Source of the DNA: Aplectana chamaeleonis
Taxonomy: Eukaryota > Nematoda > Chromadorea > Rhabditida > Cosmocercidae
NCBI GenBank assembly: GCA_029168955.1
Contig: JAPDOI010001160.1
Span: 124,001-188,000 of the forward strand
Direction of reading: 5' to 3'
DNA length: 64,000 nucleotides
The notes under the pieces were generated by a model. The model saw nothing but the letters and a program-made list of their open reading frames with translations. It was not told the DNA's origin and ran no database searches. The translations under genes were made by a program, and so were the position numbers. Shown here one piece after another: positions 10,747-21,744 of this stretch (the stretch's first letter is position 1; every line of letters starts with the position of its first letter).

Positions 10747-10989
10747 ACGTCGTGTTTCAGTGACATTATTCTATAACATAGACCAGTTGTCCGGTTGGAT
10801 AAACATGTTCATGGTGGTTGTCACCGGTGGGAAATGGGGTCAGTCCAAAATAGAAGTATATTATATGCGAAGCCGGATTAGTTAGGGCCATAAGTAAAAA
10901 ACGGAGCAATAGACAGTAGAGAGTTGCAAAGGACGGGTCCCTAAAAGATTGTCACAACAAACACTTCCTGTGATACTTAAGAGCCGGGG

Positions 10990-11122
10990 TGATACTTAAG
11001 GATTTCGTGTACTTGTGGTGCGTTTTTCTCAATTTCTAAGTCATTTTAGTTCTACCTGGGGGCCACTTAATAAATATGGCGAACAATCTCAAAATTGAAG
11101 ATTATCGTGAACACTGCCTTTA
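10990..11122 (+). repeat. MITE family C fragment, copy 1
   Basis: It ends in ATTATCGTGAACACTGCCTTTA. The preceding 120 bp (GTGGTGCGTTTTTCTCAATT, ATTTTAGTTCTACCTGG) match, in inverse orientation, the sequence at about 41,889-42,013. The left boundary is not clear. Confidence 0.65.
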
Positions 11123-11726
11123 GGTCACACAAGCATACCAATTGAGGAATTAAACAGTACTAAAATGGAGTTTCGAACTGTCCAGGATAGTTTCCATGAT
11201 GCCCTGCCGCATACCATGAAAAAGCTAACAAATTCTTGAATCTCGGAGCACAATTATGAGAGTACACAAGAGCTAACAATCGAATGATTGATTCACGTGA
11301 GTATACGGAGCAGTTCAAATCGTGTGCTAATAGATGTGCTAATACAAGCTATGGACAGAACCAGGGTCAGACAGGCGTTGTCCAGCAAGACAATAAGGAG
11401 ACGAAGAAATTTTCGAAATTTAGAGTTTTTTCTGGGAGACGTGAGAACTTCGGGGCAGAACATAAAAAAATCAGGGGTGCTTTCAGTCGCGTTTCTCTTT
11501 CTGTATAGAAAACTGTTCTTGGAGCGAGGCGTTCGGACGTGGTTGTCTTACATATTGTAATAGCACCAAAGATCAAAGGGAACAATAGTTTAGCACCACA
11601 ACAGCGCATGTAAGGAAACCATCTTTACATAACGATGTAATAGATATATTTTAGACGGTATTCGAATTCTCAGCGCAAGACAAATTTTAAGACAAGTTGC
11701 ATTCATTAATCGGGCATATTACCGCT
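11123..11726. other. No gene recognised
   Basis: Several short overlapping frames (11,284-11,609) have no motif. Probably intron or intergenic sequence. Confidence 0.4.
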
Positions 11727-12030
11727 CAAACTCTCCACTTCGAGAGTTGGACTACCTACGTCCCCCCCAAAAAAAAATTCAGATTTTCAAAATTCTGAAA
11801 AAAAATCAGAATCTCAATGAAATTCCCCAAGACTGATACCTAACACTCCTCCCACGACCATAAAATCACGAAGAAAATCACCTAAAACACGTTTTACCGT
11901 TGTCCAAAACCGTCGCCCAAAACCGAGCCTTCCGCCCAAATTGGACAACGCAATTTTTTCAGAAAAAGAATCCTGAGATCCTAAAGATAAAATTTTTGTC
12001 CTTGGCCTATATTCTACTAACTACCACGAT
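11727..12030 (+). repeat. Dispersed repeat family G, copy 1
   Basis: It is colinear with 24,107-24,405. Shared landmarks in order are TCTCCACTT, a CCCCC run, ACACTC, AAAATC-CCTAA-AC, CGTTGT, GGACAACGCAA, and CCTGAG-ATCCTAAAGAT with its counterpart CCTGAGGTACCAAAGAT. Non-coding, with no clear terminal inverted repeats. Confidence 0.65.
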
Positions 12031-12970
12031 GTCGCTCGGAAACTCCCCAGTTTAGAGCATTCCGGAGCAAAGGGTTTAGTTTACCACTGCGACGAGCCGT
12101 CGTAAAATATCGCGCTCCATTGCCAAACAGCGTCTGACGCAGTGCAGTGCCCGCAGAACCACCGCCGGTGACACCTCTCTCCGACCCGCGCTCACATCGC
12201 TTCTGCTTGAACAATACTAGTCGGTAATAGAACTTTCTTTTAACCTGTGAAAGTTTGCGCACCCACACAAAGGTTCTCTTAGCCCGGAGGTCTCAATGCA
12301 CACCTAGTTGGAGGTTTCTTATTCGTAAAAATGTAGACTTCTGTCGGTATATGCTATTTGACAGTGCTTTCAGTCACTGTTTTTAAAGAAACTTCATCAA
12401 AATGCGTCGATTTTAGATAGTGTCTGGCGATCTGTGTCACAATTTGAGTTGTTTCTTTCTCAATATAGATGCTGTTGCTCTATAGCGAAGAGCAATTCAA
12501 AACTACACTCCTCGAGGCTAATCGGTCTGATAGGTACGTCTTGTGTATCTTGCCGTAATTTTTTTCAAAAGGGAATGCAGTAATAATTTCAAGAAAATTT
12601 AGGTTAAAATTTTTTTTTGAAAATTTCGTCAGCAAAAAGCTATCAAATTTTTTCCAGAACCTGAATGATGGACGTGAAAGTTTTGAACATTTTTCAAAAA
12701 TTTTGTGCCCCATGTGGGGGCACGTAGCTTCTTCGAGGTCCTGGGCAACGTTCTGCCCAATACTGAGCAGAACATCACAAGAGAAATCAATTGAAAAGCT
12801 AGGTTAGAATGGGTGCGGGCGGACAAATATCAATAATGATTGGGAGGCCTCGAAAAAATTGGGCTGATCTGATGCAAATGCAACAAGCACATAGTTACTC
12901 AAAAAGCTCTTGTTTCAGGAAGTAGGTACCCTAGGTTGTGGTAGCCAAAATACAATATTCCTATCGTAAC
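12031..12970. other. No gene recognised; probable intron
   Basis: Lies between two phase-compatible minus-strand exons. The minus-strand frames at 12,017-12,268 and 12,480-12,826 show no motif or good splice sites. Confidence 0.4.
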
Positions 12971-13138
12971 CTACAATAATCAACTTGAATACCAGAAGAG
13001 AGGCTCATCTTTGTGTTTAGCGCATCAAATAGCCCCTCTAGACGTTTGGGCAGAATAATTTTTCCACCTTCGCTGTCTCGCGCAGGTTGTAACTCAATCC
13101 CACCTTTGGAAGTACAAAGGTCGAAAAACAATTTTGCT
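12971..13138 (-). CDS. Internal exon of unidentified minus-strand gene
   Basis: On the minus strand, the acceptor GACAATTTCAG ends at 13,139 and the donor GTTACG starts at 12,970. The exon is 168 nt with one leading and two trailing bases of split codons. The segment reads AKLFFDLCTSKGGIELQ, then KIILPKRLEGLFDALNTK, and ends GIQVDYC. The next exon downstream (9,631-9,411) supplies the one base needed to complete the Arg codon. The domain is unrecognised. The single cysteines and the amphipathic pattern would suit an extracellular or luminal domain, but that is a guess. Confidence 0.55.
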
Positions 13139-13436
13139 CTGAAATTGTCGGGTGGGTTATTTTGGGTGCTGAACACGGATATGAGGTTCGTTTTCAATTT
13201 TTTTTTGGAAGATTTCTGTAGGGTATGGCAGGTGTAATGTCATACAGCTATAGAAATCTATTCAAAAAAGCTTTTAACACCATTCAGAGAAAGGTTTTGC
13301 AGCTGCAGTGTGAATAATTCGAATTTTTCTTCGAAAATTGATTTCGAAAACGCATATTTCACTTCGATTGGCCACGGCTTGTAATGATTCGCAAAAAAAC
13401 TGAAAGTTGCGAGGGTGTAGAGTTCGCTTAATAATT

Positions 13437-13554
13437 ATAGTCTGATCAATGGACGGGGCTGCGACGGTAGATCACACACCGCAAATCGAAACCCCACTCT
13501 CCAGTGGGGCCGCCAACCCAGCACGGCAAGCCGCCTAGTCCATGCGTCAGACTA
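13437..13554. repeat. Compact multi-stem palindromic element
   Basis: An outer stem pairs TAGTCTGATCAATGGAC with GTCCATGCGTCAGACTA (13 of 17 positions). Inside is a perfect CCCCACT-CTCC-AGTGGGG hairpin (about 13,492-13,508). The total is 118 bp. It is either a tiny MITE or a structured RNA; there is nothing to show transcription. Confidence 0.55.
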
Positions 13555-14161
13555 AATGAAAAACGGAAATCATATCTATATAAACAATATGCTCACGACA
13601 CTTTGGGTTGTTGTCATAAACTTCGAGCGTAGGGCCAAAAACAGTAGCCAGAAAATCCAAATGCTCAGGCTTCATACACAAGTTCTTGTTTCCACGTATT
13701 GCTACAATACACGGTGATGCAAACGAACGGAAATTTGGTCACAGTTCTTCAAAGTTAAAGGCATCGTACGCGCAGAAAATTGCATAATATCTTTTCATGT
13801 TTTTGTGTAGTTTGGGCTCTCTAGTAAACGAAGAAGTCGAAGGTGACCATTAAAAACCTTTATTTCTAGAAAAGGTCAATTGGAGCACATTGTAAATATG
13901 AATTTGTTTTTTGGCCCAAAATGGTTTTTGAAGTTTTTTCCGCCTTTGGAGGCTGGTCGCTGCCATTTTTGAGGTTTTTTGCATGTGGAGTCTGTGCCGT
14001 AACTGTTTTTCTTGCCATTTGACGGTCGCATCAACATTCTTTGAGAAAGTGCTAGATGACTGGTGAGAACTGGTGCCGGATCCTCATTTTTAACTGCTTC
14101 CAACCTGAGAACCCTGCGCTTTGACGCGCCGAAGCTCACCGGTATGGTGTACCGGGCTCAT
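13555..14161. other. No confident gene; probable intron
   Basis: A minus-strand frame of 87 codons (13,876-14,139) is basic (many Lys/Arg) and lacks a recognisable motif. I leave it unassigned. Confidence 0.4.
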
Positions 14162-14532
14162 TCATGAAATTGAGTCCGAAGAATGGGAGTTGGCTTTCAG
14201 CGCGAGCGATGCCTTTAAGATTGCGTGCGTATTTCTAAGAAATGTACCATGTTCTTCACAATCCGGGAACAAACCATAGAACTTCAAGTGAAGATCGAAG
14301 CTGGTGAATACTGCCAGAAAGTTCACGCTATATACTTTAGTGTTCACGATGAGGAGGCAACCAGTTAGATGGTAGCCTTTGAACACATCATCTCTCATGT
14401 TCCAACCATCAGCAACCTTACTGGCCCTGAGTGGTCCGAATAAAGCTTTACAGTCAGACTTCCGATCATATCCATTCCATGAGATGAACATAGATTCGAG
14501 AGAAGAGAGCTCATTGCGTGGCATCAGACATT
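14162..14532 (-). CDS. Exon of unidentified minus-strand gene (3' border uncertain)
   Basis: The minus-strand acceptor TGCATTTTGCAG borders 14,532 and is followed by an open frame of more than 120 codons. It starts ECLMPRNELSSLESMF and includes FISWNGYDRKSDCKALFGPL and FYGLFPDCEEHG. The first codon is split after one base. The upstream exon ending at 18,824 leaves exactly one base (G), giving GAA (Glu), so the join is in phase. The donor is not certain: candidate GT sites lie near 14,250 and 14,330, and the frame ends by chance at 14,162. I do not recognise the domain. Confidence 0.5.
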
Positions 14533-14641
14533 CTGCAAAATGCACTGAACCTCACTTGCAGTACTGAACATAAAACTGTTATAGTTTGAAAAGATATCGT
14601 GCTATGTTCTTCGAATCTCAAGCCATGTTTTGACTGCACCT

Positions 14642-14974
14642 GGGGTCGTATTCGCCAACAGCCCGCCGAGGGTAGTCGAAGGGAAGCGGAAGGGATGATA
14701 CCGCGCTCGGCAGAGGAGCAGATAAACCCATCTTACACCATGTACGATGGAAATGCAAACTGTGTTACGTATCGATATCACTGCAAAAAGATAAAGATTC
14801 CATCGCGGAGCGGCCATTCTTCAGCTATTCTATTCGAAAAATTCCGGCGGTCGCGAGGGAAGCCAAGGGAGGCGAGAGGTGGCCGTGGAGCGCGCGTTTC
14901 GTACTGAAATTTCACCTCATTTACCCTTCGACTACCCGGCGGGTACCCGGCGGGTTATTGGCGAATACGACCCC
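14642..14974. repeat. MITE with about 45-bp inverted ends
   Basis: GGGGTCGTATTCGCCAACAG at the left is mirrored by TTGGCGAATACGACCCC at the right, and the pairing extends through GCCCGCCGAGGGTAGTCGAA and its partner TTCGACTACCCGGCGGG. About 333 bp. The 102-codon plus frame across it is a repeat by-product. Confidence 0.85.
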
Positions 14975-16032
14975 AGATCGCTGAGGCCATGCGAAAGACA
15001 ACTTTTCCTTTTCCACCGCGCCTGATGGCAAGGCGCTCCAATTGTGATCGCTTCGTGGCAAACGTCCTACATGGCTGGGTCGCGGCGACGAAATCTTATG
15101 TTTTACTGCTTCGCTGCTGGAGTAGCGATTCTCGATGGTCGCTGATCATCGCTCCATCGCTGCCATTATGGCAGCGATGGAGCGATTGCCAGCGAGTGAC
15201 ACGTTTCGTGTAGTGAATATTTACCCTTTCTCAGACAAAATCAGTGTTTGCGAGTCGAAACGTGTTATTGATGACTACCAGCCATTGATTTCACTGATTG
15301 ATTGAATTCCTTCGATCATCCGTGAGGCTATGCACTATGAACAGAATCGCCGCCGCTGCCAGATCGCTGCAGCAGCGTGTGCAAAATCGCTGCGATGGAA
15401 AACACCAGCGATGCAGTCAAAACATGGCTTTAGAGGACTCCGAAATGGCGAAGAGAATGGAAGGAGTCAACGAGGGCAACAGGGACTGCAAAAGAGCAAG
15501 CACGATCGAAGCAATTAGGGAGCTCCAATTTCAAACGCCTAAACTATCGTTAGCGAAAGCGACGACTAGGGTATTTCGTCGCTGTCGTTGCGAACTGCAG
15601 TTAACTGCAGCACTTAGCCGATACCGACGGCGACGACTTAGTAGTGTGCTGCTATCACCGCGATCGTCACTCGAGCTTCTTCCTCACGGATAAGATCTCC
15701 TATGGCCGGAGCGATTAAGGGGAAGAGCACAAAAAAGTTTGGGAGCAAGCCACATATTCACTATTTCAGAAATGAAGTAGTAATCCTACTTGTTGGAATA
15801 TTTAGGTCATATGCATGACCAAAAAGCGTAGCCCAAATTGAACCTCTGATTTGAAGCGGCGAGTGGAGGTCTTCTTTGAGAGTTTTAGCATGGCTATTGC
15901 ATCGCTATGGCACTGAAATGCCGCTTTTTCACGATATAAAATCGCTATCGCATTGAATTGCAGCTCAAGCGCGAAACAGCATCACTACGGCAAAGCAACT
16001 TATGGAGTACGAGTATGGAGCTTTGTGGAACT
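14975..16032. other. Repeat-rich, no gene; includes a perfect hairpin
   Basis: Rich in AGCGATGG and GCGATCG words on both strands. A perfect hairpin at 15,148-15,187 pairs ATCGCTCCATCGCTGCC with GGCAGCGATGGAGCGAT. The plus frame of 131 codons (15,298-15,693) is low-complexity and is probably a by-product of this GC-rich repeat. Confidence 0.5.
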
Positions 16033-16790
16033 GTTAAAGGCACCGGCCAACTGTTGCACCGTGGTTCGAGATAAATAGGTAACAAGATATTTATTAACAT
16101 GAGATGAACAGGTTAACGCCGTCGTAGTAGAAAATATGAACAGGTTGACGTCGTCGAAAAGGAAACGATGAATGCCGCCAACTTTTTAGGCCCATTTGCC
16201 TCATCGTTGCGGAGTACGGTATCACCATGCGACCGGCGCGAAACGCATAATTTAAATCGGAGGCGGCGTTTCGGCGCGAATTATGACATTTGAAGTTCAA
16301 GGCCGCGCATTCGTCGCGATTGGCGCGACACCAACCTCACAATCGTTTTTCAGGTTTTCTGCCTACCTTTGAGAGAATTTCATGCTGATGACATTGATGT
16401 CTCTCTCTCCCACTCCAAAAAGAAATATGGCCCCTCGAAGATTGTGAATTTGAATGCAAAGAATTTCGTGGACGAGTTGTCTCGGGTCTGTATTATTACG
16501 TCATTCTCAGCTATAGCCCTGGAGTTGGTCTCGATATAAAGCTGGATCAAAAACAATCGGAAGAACATAGATTTCAACTGAAAGCAATCGTTCGTCTCGT
16601 CCCTATTGAGATCGGAAACTTGTCGGTGGGCGCAACCCATTTTCTCTCTAAGGAGCTCAAGGCCCACTTTTTCCTCGCTTTTTCTCGCATATTTGAGCGA
16701 ATTGAGATTTTGCGCTTGGCAGGGTTGGTATACGTGGCGGGTGGACTATAATATCAAAAATTACCCCCGAGGATGGATTGTGCCTTTAAC
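16033..16790. repeat. Element family F, copy 1 (about 758 bp)
   Basis: It begins GTTAAAGGCACCGGCCAAC and ends GGATTGTGCCTTTAAC. Interior words such as GGACGAGTTGTCTCGGGTCT recur, slightly changed, in the element at 26,083-26,340. No transposase is visible. Confidence 0.6.
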
Positions 16791-18340
16791 AAATCATACG
16801 TTTCGATCATCAGGTAATTTAACATAAAAACAAACATGATTCATCACTTCAATAGGCATGTTTTAATGTTAAAAGCCGATCGGTTCCCCAAAGCTCTATA
16901 CCGGTATTCCAACTTAAGCGGTGAGCAAGATAGCATCGCTATGTCATTGCAATCTTGAACTTGTTGAGAACTTAGTTCTTTTCTGGTATGAAAGGGCATG
17001 AAAGGCGCTCCATCTCACCGAATGCTTACTCCTCATTTCGAGGCCGATCCTGGTAAGTCACTCCAGTTCATCTTTGAAGGATCATTTAGAAGCCGAAGAA
17101 TAATTTGAGGCAGCTGAGGGGATGGTCCTCACGGCTAGGGGGGGGACGGTCCCGCACACGGAGAGCGTGATGGAAATCATCAGAATAACCCACATGTGGC
17201 ATCGACATAACCCATATTTGGTATTGAAATAGCCCACATGTGGCCGGCCCGGTCACATGTGGGTTATTACGACGCCATAGTGATGCGAATAATCTCAGAG
17301 TTGCCCAGTAAGTCTCCCTTTCATTTGCAGTGTGAACCGTGATCCTCAACCATTTTCAGTTAGTGGTCCTGTTGGCCGAAGGCTTTGTCCAATCGCGCAC
17401 TATAACAAGCTCAAAGTATAGAGTATAACAAGATTATAACAACGGCGGTGACTAGGAATGTTTTCGATCTATCGTCATAGCATTTGACCGGGAGTTCAGT
17501 CAATCAAGTTGGAATCCCTCCCCTCATTCCTCAGATCTTTGATGGCTGGCGCGGCTCAAGTGGCAGAGCAAAAGGCATTCAAGAGCTAGGCACGTTCTTA
17601 CTAACGTGAACTGGTTATCCTTTCTTGTATGGACATGTAATGTAGGTCACATGCATGATTCGAGAAAAGAACCTAGATTGAACTTCTGATATAAAACGGC
17701 GGATGTTTGCACGTTGGTAAAACATGAGATCTGGTCGGGGAGACTCCTTATTTCAGAGAGCTCTCACACCAAGACTCGTTAATAAAAGAAATTCGTCTTC
17801 GTAACGATGTGATTCGAGGGTCTGCTTTGCTGAGGACTGGAGAAAGATCTCTTGAGTGGACTATGTTACTCTTGAACATCAAGAAGGGGAAGCTTGACTT
17901 TTTAAGATTCGGCTCACTCCCCACTCTTTTCACAAAAACAGTAAAAGATGAAGGTTCGAATGTGCTGCAGAGTCAGTATGACACACGGATTCCCAACAAA
18001 GAGGGTCACGGAACCCTGCCTGTTCAACATCGAATAAATAATATGCCACCCTATCACCACATCACGACCGTCTGCGCTCCCGAATGCCACATTTTCGACC
18101 TCTTTCAAGTTAGTGTTCAAACCCTATCAAGACTTCCTCGTCTATCCACCACCAATGCCTTTCAGCCCATTTCACGTGCTCTGGCAGGCAAAACATCACC
18201 TCACATCGCCAACTCGAACCCTCTTAATTACCTGATAGGGGACGTGTAGCCAGTGTAAGAACGAACAAGGAAAAAATTATTTCTTGAAACCTTATGAGAT
18301 CAAGAAAGCGGGTAGAGTAATATATACTAAATTGCTATGC
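16791..18340. other. No confident gene; probable intron with repeats
   Basis: 17,175-17,275 has three copies of an AACCCACATGTGG-like word in both orientations, a small palindromic repeat. A 146-codon plus frame (17,809-18,249) and an antisense 68-codon frame (17,914-18,120, containing DVVIGWHIIYSMLNRQGS) compete for the same DNA. The minus one could be a further exon of the minus-strand gene, but I see no convincing acceptor. Confidence 0.35.
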
Positions 18341-18346
18341 CTAACT

Positions 18347-18760
18347 TCTCCGACGGAGAGGCGAGTATGAATGATTTCCCGACCCTTTCGAGCCTCCCAT
18401 CGCTCACGTGTCACCGGCCGCGCCACAGCGGCTCACATCGCCCATTCATACTCCCCGCCCGCGCCGCCAATACATTCACGCAAATTAAAATTCTTCCCGA
18501 TGCCAGATATCTAATGGCGTTATCAGTCCTTGTTTTATTTGGAAGTCTATATCAAATAGTCGATACCTCAAAAGCGTATGATTGATTTTTGACTCGGATC
18601 CTGAGTACCTAGGTCGTCTCTCCGGCTCTGCCATGACGGTACCGCTAGATTATTCATATCCCATTGAAAGAGCGGAAGTGGCGAAAAATCATTCACACTC
18701 AACTCTCCGCTTGAGCGGGACGCTTTCGCGGAGAGAAAGGTGAGGAGTATGGATACCCAC
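18347..18760. repeat. GC-rich inverted-repeat segments
   Basis: GAGTATGAATG near 18,364 is mirrored by CATTCATACTC near 18,443. Another pair, CATTCACACTCAACTCTCCGC and GCGGAGAGAAAGGTGAGGAG, lies at about 18,690-18,750. These are probably one or two small MITEs. Confidence 0.45.
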
Positions 18761-18823
18761 TAACAATAAGAAGAGAGTGCAAGAGGAGAGATTTCATCTT
18801 TGAGTTACATGTATATTACTTAC

Positions 18824-19145
18824 CGTCAGGTCGCTGCATGTCCACCCAAGAATAATTTTTTAGGGTATTTATGGTGCTTAGTCCAAGTCCTTTGTTGGCT
18901 CTTACTACAAGCATTTTCTCGGTTTCACCAGCAAATCCACTTGTGAACCTATCCCACACACTCAAGGCTTTTAAATTCGCGTTGTTCACAAAAAGAAGAG
19001 CTGGACCTGAAACAAATACTATCCTGCTACTAGCACCACAATCTCGGAATACTGAGACAAACAGTTTCAAACTGTATCGATTAAACAGTTGCAGCGCTGT
19101 AACTTTCGATGCTTCCAATGATTCCTCAGAATTAGTTAAAGACAA
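18824..19145 (-). CDS. Exon of unidentified minus-strand gene (5' border uncertain)
   Basis: It ends at an excellent minus-strand donor, GTAAGTAATA, at 18,823. The open frame of about 107 codons includes VTALQLFNRYSLKLFVSVFR, ASSRIVFVSGPALLFVNNAN, SVWDRFTSGFAGETEKML, and ends WVDMQRPDG. One base is left over and fits the exon starting at 14,532. The 5' boundary is not clear: an ATG-less open frame continues to about 19,150, and a second, differently phased minus frame (19,136-19,333) overlaps upstream. The family is unrecognised. Confidence 0.5.
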
Positions 19146-19636
19146 GGTCCAGGCAGAACTTCGATTTTGAGAAAGCTTAAAGCTGAATCGGTGCGCATGC
19201 TACAGGTAGTCCAAAGGAACATGCGAAAAAAGTTATTTTTCTTCAAGTCATTCCAGCCACTTTCGTCCACCGCTGTGTCAAAATAGTCAGAAAAGTGTGT
19301 CCATCGTTCATTTTTTCGCCATCTTCCACGCATTCGCCAGAATCGTAGTGTCGCGTCGCAGTATCGGTCATTCTGGCAATGATTATCATGTTGTGAATAC
19401 CGTAATCCCTAATTCAAGGGCTGTTTTCTACAGAAGTAAGGACTCAGAGCTTGTGAAACGGTCAGACGATGTTTAGCTAGGCCAGCCCAGTCTATCTAAC
19501 CCGAATTTCAGTAGTGAAAAAAATTGACCGGACCTTGCCTTCAAGAGTTCGATCGCCGTGCGATGTGATAGCATGATAGTCATGAGTATCGGGCGTGATC
19601 GTGTGCACGTCGAATCTCAAGGCATACACAACATCT
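19146..19636. other. Possible further exon on minus strand; otherwise nothing
   Basis: The minus frame 19,136-19,333 (with RWTHFSDYFDTAVDESGWND) has coding-like composition but no splice sites I trust. No repeats are seen. Confidence 0.3.
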
Positions 19637-19770
19637 GCATGGCTCCTGAAGAGACTTTTCGTTTCCCATTGAAGGTTATCGCAAACTCAGTGCACCCATG
19701 CTATAGCATATGGCACCGAGTTTGCGCCAACCGTCAACAATCAACGCTAAGTCTCTTCAGGATTCATGCC
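19637..19770. repeat. Palindromic MITE P2
   Basis: Second copy of the palindrome at 4,401-4,536: CACCGAGTTTGCGCCAACCG on the right arm, a diverged inverse on the left, around GCTATAGCATATGG. Outer words GCATGGCTCCTGAAGAGAC and GTCTCTTCAGGATTCATGCC are inverse. Confidence 0.8.
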
Positions 19771-20394
19771 GACGTTACTATCGAAGCTATCGGAGATGGT
19801 ACTGTGAAAGACATTCAAGTTCACTACAGCTACACCAGGTCACGCCTATAAAATTGTATCTGTTTTCTCACTCAGAAAACGACGGAGGCCGGATCAAAGG
19901 CTCTCAAGTATTTGGCAGGCTGGTTGAGCTTCGGGCAGACTACAGGTTCTGGGTGCTGTCTTATATTCCATGTCAGCACGATCGCATGGTACCGATGAGG
20001 CATCATCAGTAGCTAGCAACACATGCGCAACCGCCGCTGTCGATTGTAGCTCAGAGCGAATGTAGCCAATCAGCATTAAAGGGTGAGAGCGACGGTCAAA
20101 CCGGCACTGCAAAGAAAAGTGGCGACTAGCAAGCTTTCTGTTTTCCTTTCATCCCGTACTGTGGTTGCAACCCCACACCGTCGCACCAAGCGGAAACTTC
20201 ATGAATTGCACTCAATTAATTCTCACTGCACTTTCACCTTAGGTGCACTAGAGATTTCTATTTGACGGCATGAAGTATGATGATAGCCTTATTTGCTGTG
20301 GCCAGGATGTTGACACGCGACTACTATGGCTGTAATACTGGTGCTCATTTTGGCTTTCGTCACACAGTCGGCGCGGATCGTACGGATACTGTAC

Positions 20395-20460
20395 GTTCTT
20401 TATTGTGCGTTGCCCAAACTCGGTGCGCATATTTAATAACACACGTGCAACTAGATTGTG
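20395..20460. repeat. Partial copy of palindromic MITE P
   Basis: TTGCCCAAACTCGGTGCGCA followed by TTTAATAACACACGTGCAACTA matches in inverse the segment at about 49,405-49,460. It looks like one arm plus the centre of element P. Confidence 0.55.
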
Positions 20461-20900
20461 AAAAGGCACAATAAGGAAAGCAGGGTATCACTGCGAACCG
20501 CGCCAACTAGGAATAGTGGGTGTTTTTTGAATCAAATGACAGAGTTTTTAATCTTACCCGTCAACATATGCCCGTGCCTAATAACTTTCTATAGGGTGAT
20601 CTTCTCTTCAGTATTCTCTCGCAACGTATGTCATTCTTGGAGCGTGAAAAAGTTTCTGAAGTGAATGGTGGGCCTAAGCATATAGGCTTGCAAAATTGTT
20701 CCATAAAGAAGATTGAGTAGTTGTCTACGGTGATCAGTCTCACTTCCTGCCTGCATGTGAGCGTGGAGAACTATTCCAATGGAGTCACTCTAGAGCAAAG
20801 AGTGCCTGCTGATAAACCTGTCACTGCTGGAGTCTTCGGAATCTTAACTGAAATAATGCGAGAGCGATTAGCCGAAATGTTAATGTCGTCCAGCTCAATT

Positions 20901-21232
20901 TAGTGGCAACGACGTTTTTGTAATTTTTGGCGCTCCCTTATGACATTGACTGCAAACTTCGGGGTCAGAAACGGCTGAAGATTCTTCAGTGAATTGTATA
21001 CATCCCACTTTTTTTCAGGAAATTCAGTAATCAATGGGTTATATCGATTCTTGACAAGAGTTGGTAATACGTGTTGACAGAAAATCTTCTTGGTACTTAT
21101 CTTCCGAGTTTGACGCTTAGACGCCGTCCAGGAAGCGGAAAAAGTGGCACGCATGCAGCTATTTTGAACATTGACTAGGCTCCGATTCGGGTCGCCCTCG
21201 CGCTCCTTCAACAGAGGGTCTGGGGACTCCAG
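20901..21232 (-). CDS. Candidate exon of minus-strand gene
   Basis: Minus-strand open frame reading DPLLKEREGDPNRSLVNVQN, then FCQHVLPTLVKNRYNPLI and EFPEKKWDVYNSLKNLQPFL, and ending at a stop at about 20,901. Its codon use looks coding. It could be a terminal exon of a separate gene or a relic. No clean acceptor is visible at about 21,235. Confidence 0.35.
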
Positions 21233-21329
21233 CGATAATAACTTTCAAGCAGACAACTTCTGCTCCAAAATGACCCTATCGGCGCTACTCAGCACTTTGG
21301 CATGAGTGAAAGAAGGACGATTATCAAAA

Positions 21330-21510
21330 CCGACTACATGGCTAGTTCTCTTGTGAAAAATTTGTGGCCTTCAGACCTCGGTTCACCATTTGTTCATAAA
21401 ATGATTCCACCCTCCGTAACTTTCCGAGCTTCGACATAAGTGCATCGAAAAGTCCAGAGTAACCTGGGTGATTAGGTAGGAAAACATGGAAGCGCGGCAA
21501 GATTGTAGAG
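21330..21510 (-). CDS. Candidate exon of minus-strand gene
   Basis: A minus-strand frame reads TILPRFHVFLPNHPGYSGLF, then DALMSKLGKLRRVESFYEQM and VNRGLKATNFSQ. Its upstream neighbour at 21,583-21,744 lies 70-90 bp away, a typical nematode intron length. The acceptor may be the CCCTATACAG near 21,530, but the phase does not resolve, so this stays tentative. Confidence 0.35.
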
Positions 21511-21582
21511 TTATGTCAACATATTTTTCTGTATAGGGAGAGCGTGGCACTGTGACAGAAGGCACTGTGCTACGGTGCTCAC

Positions 21583-21744
21583 GATCTGGTTCGAATTTTT
21601 ACCCAAGGTCGGCTTGTACCCCCAAAGTGACTTCAAATCGGCAACAGATTTCTCTGGAAAGATTAAAGCACCGACTTTAATGCCAGCTGGTTTCCTTTTG
21701 TTGTTGTATGCGGGGTCGCCACTAACCAAAGTGTTTGAATCCAG
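21583..21744 (-). CDS. Internal exon of unidentified minus-strand gene
   Basis: The minus-strand acceptor AAAAGACAG and donor GTGAGCAC bracket exactly 162 nt (54 codons, phase 0 at both ends), all open. It begins LDSNTLVSGDPAYNNKRKPA and includes IKVGALIFPEKSVADLKSLW. The domain is unrecognised. It lies on the same strand as the exon at 23,134-23,403, but the phases do not join directly, so an exon between them or a separate gene is required. Confidence 0.5.

Noticed and set aside
17809..18249. 146-codon plus-strand frame as a gene
   Set aside because: No splice sites, no domain and a competing antisense frame; its length is compatible with chance in this composition.
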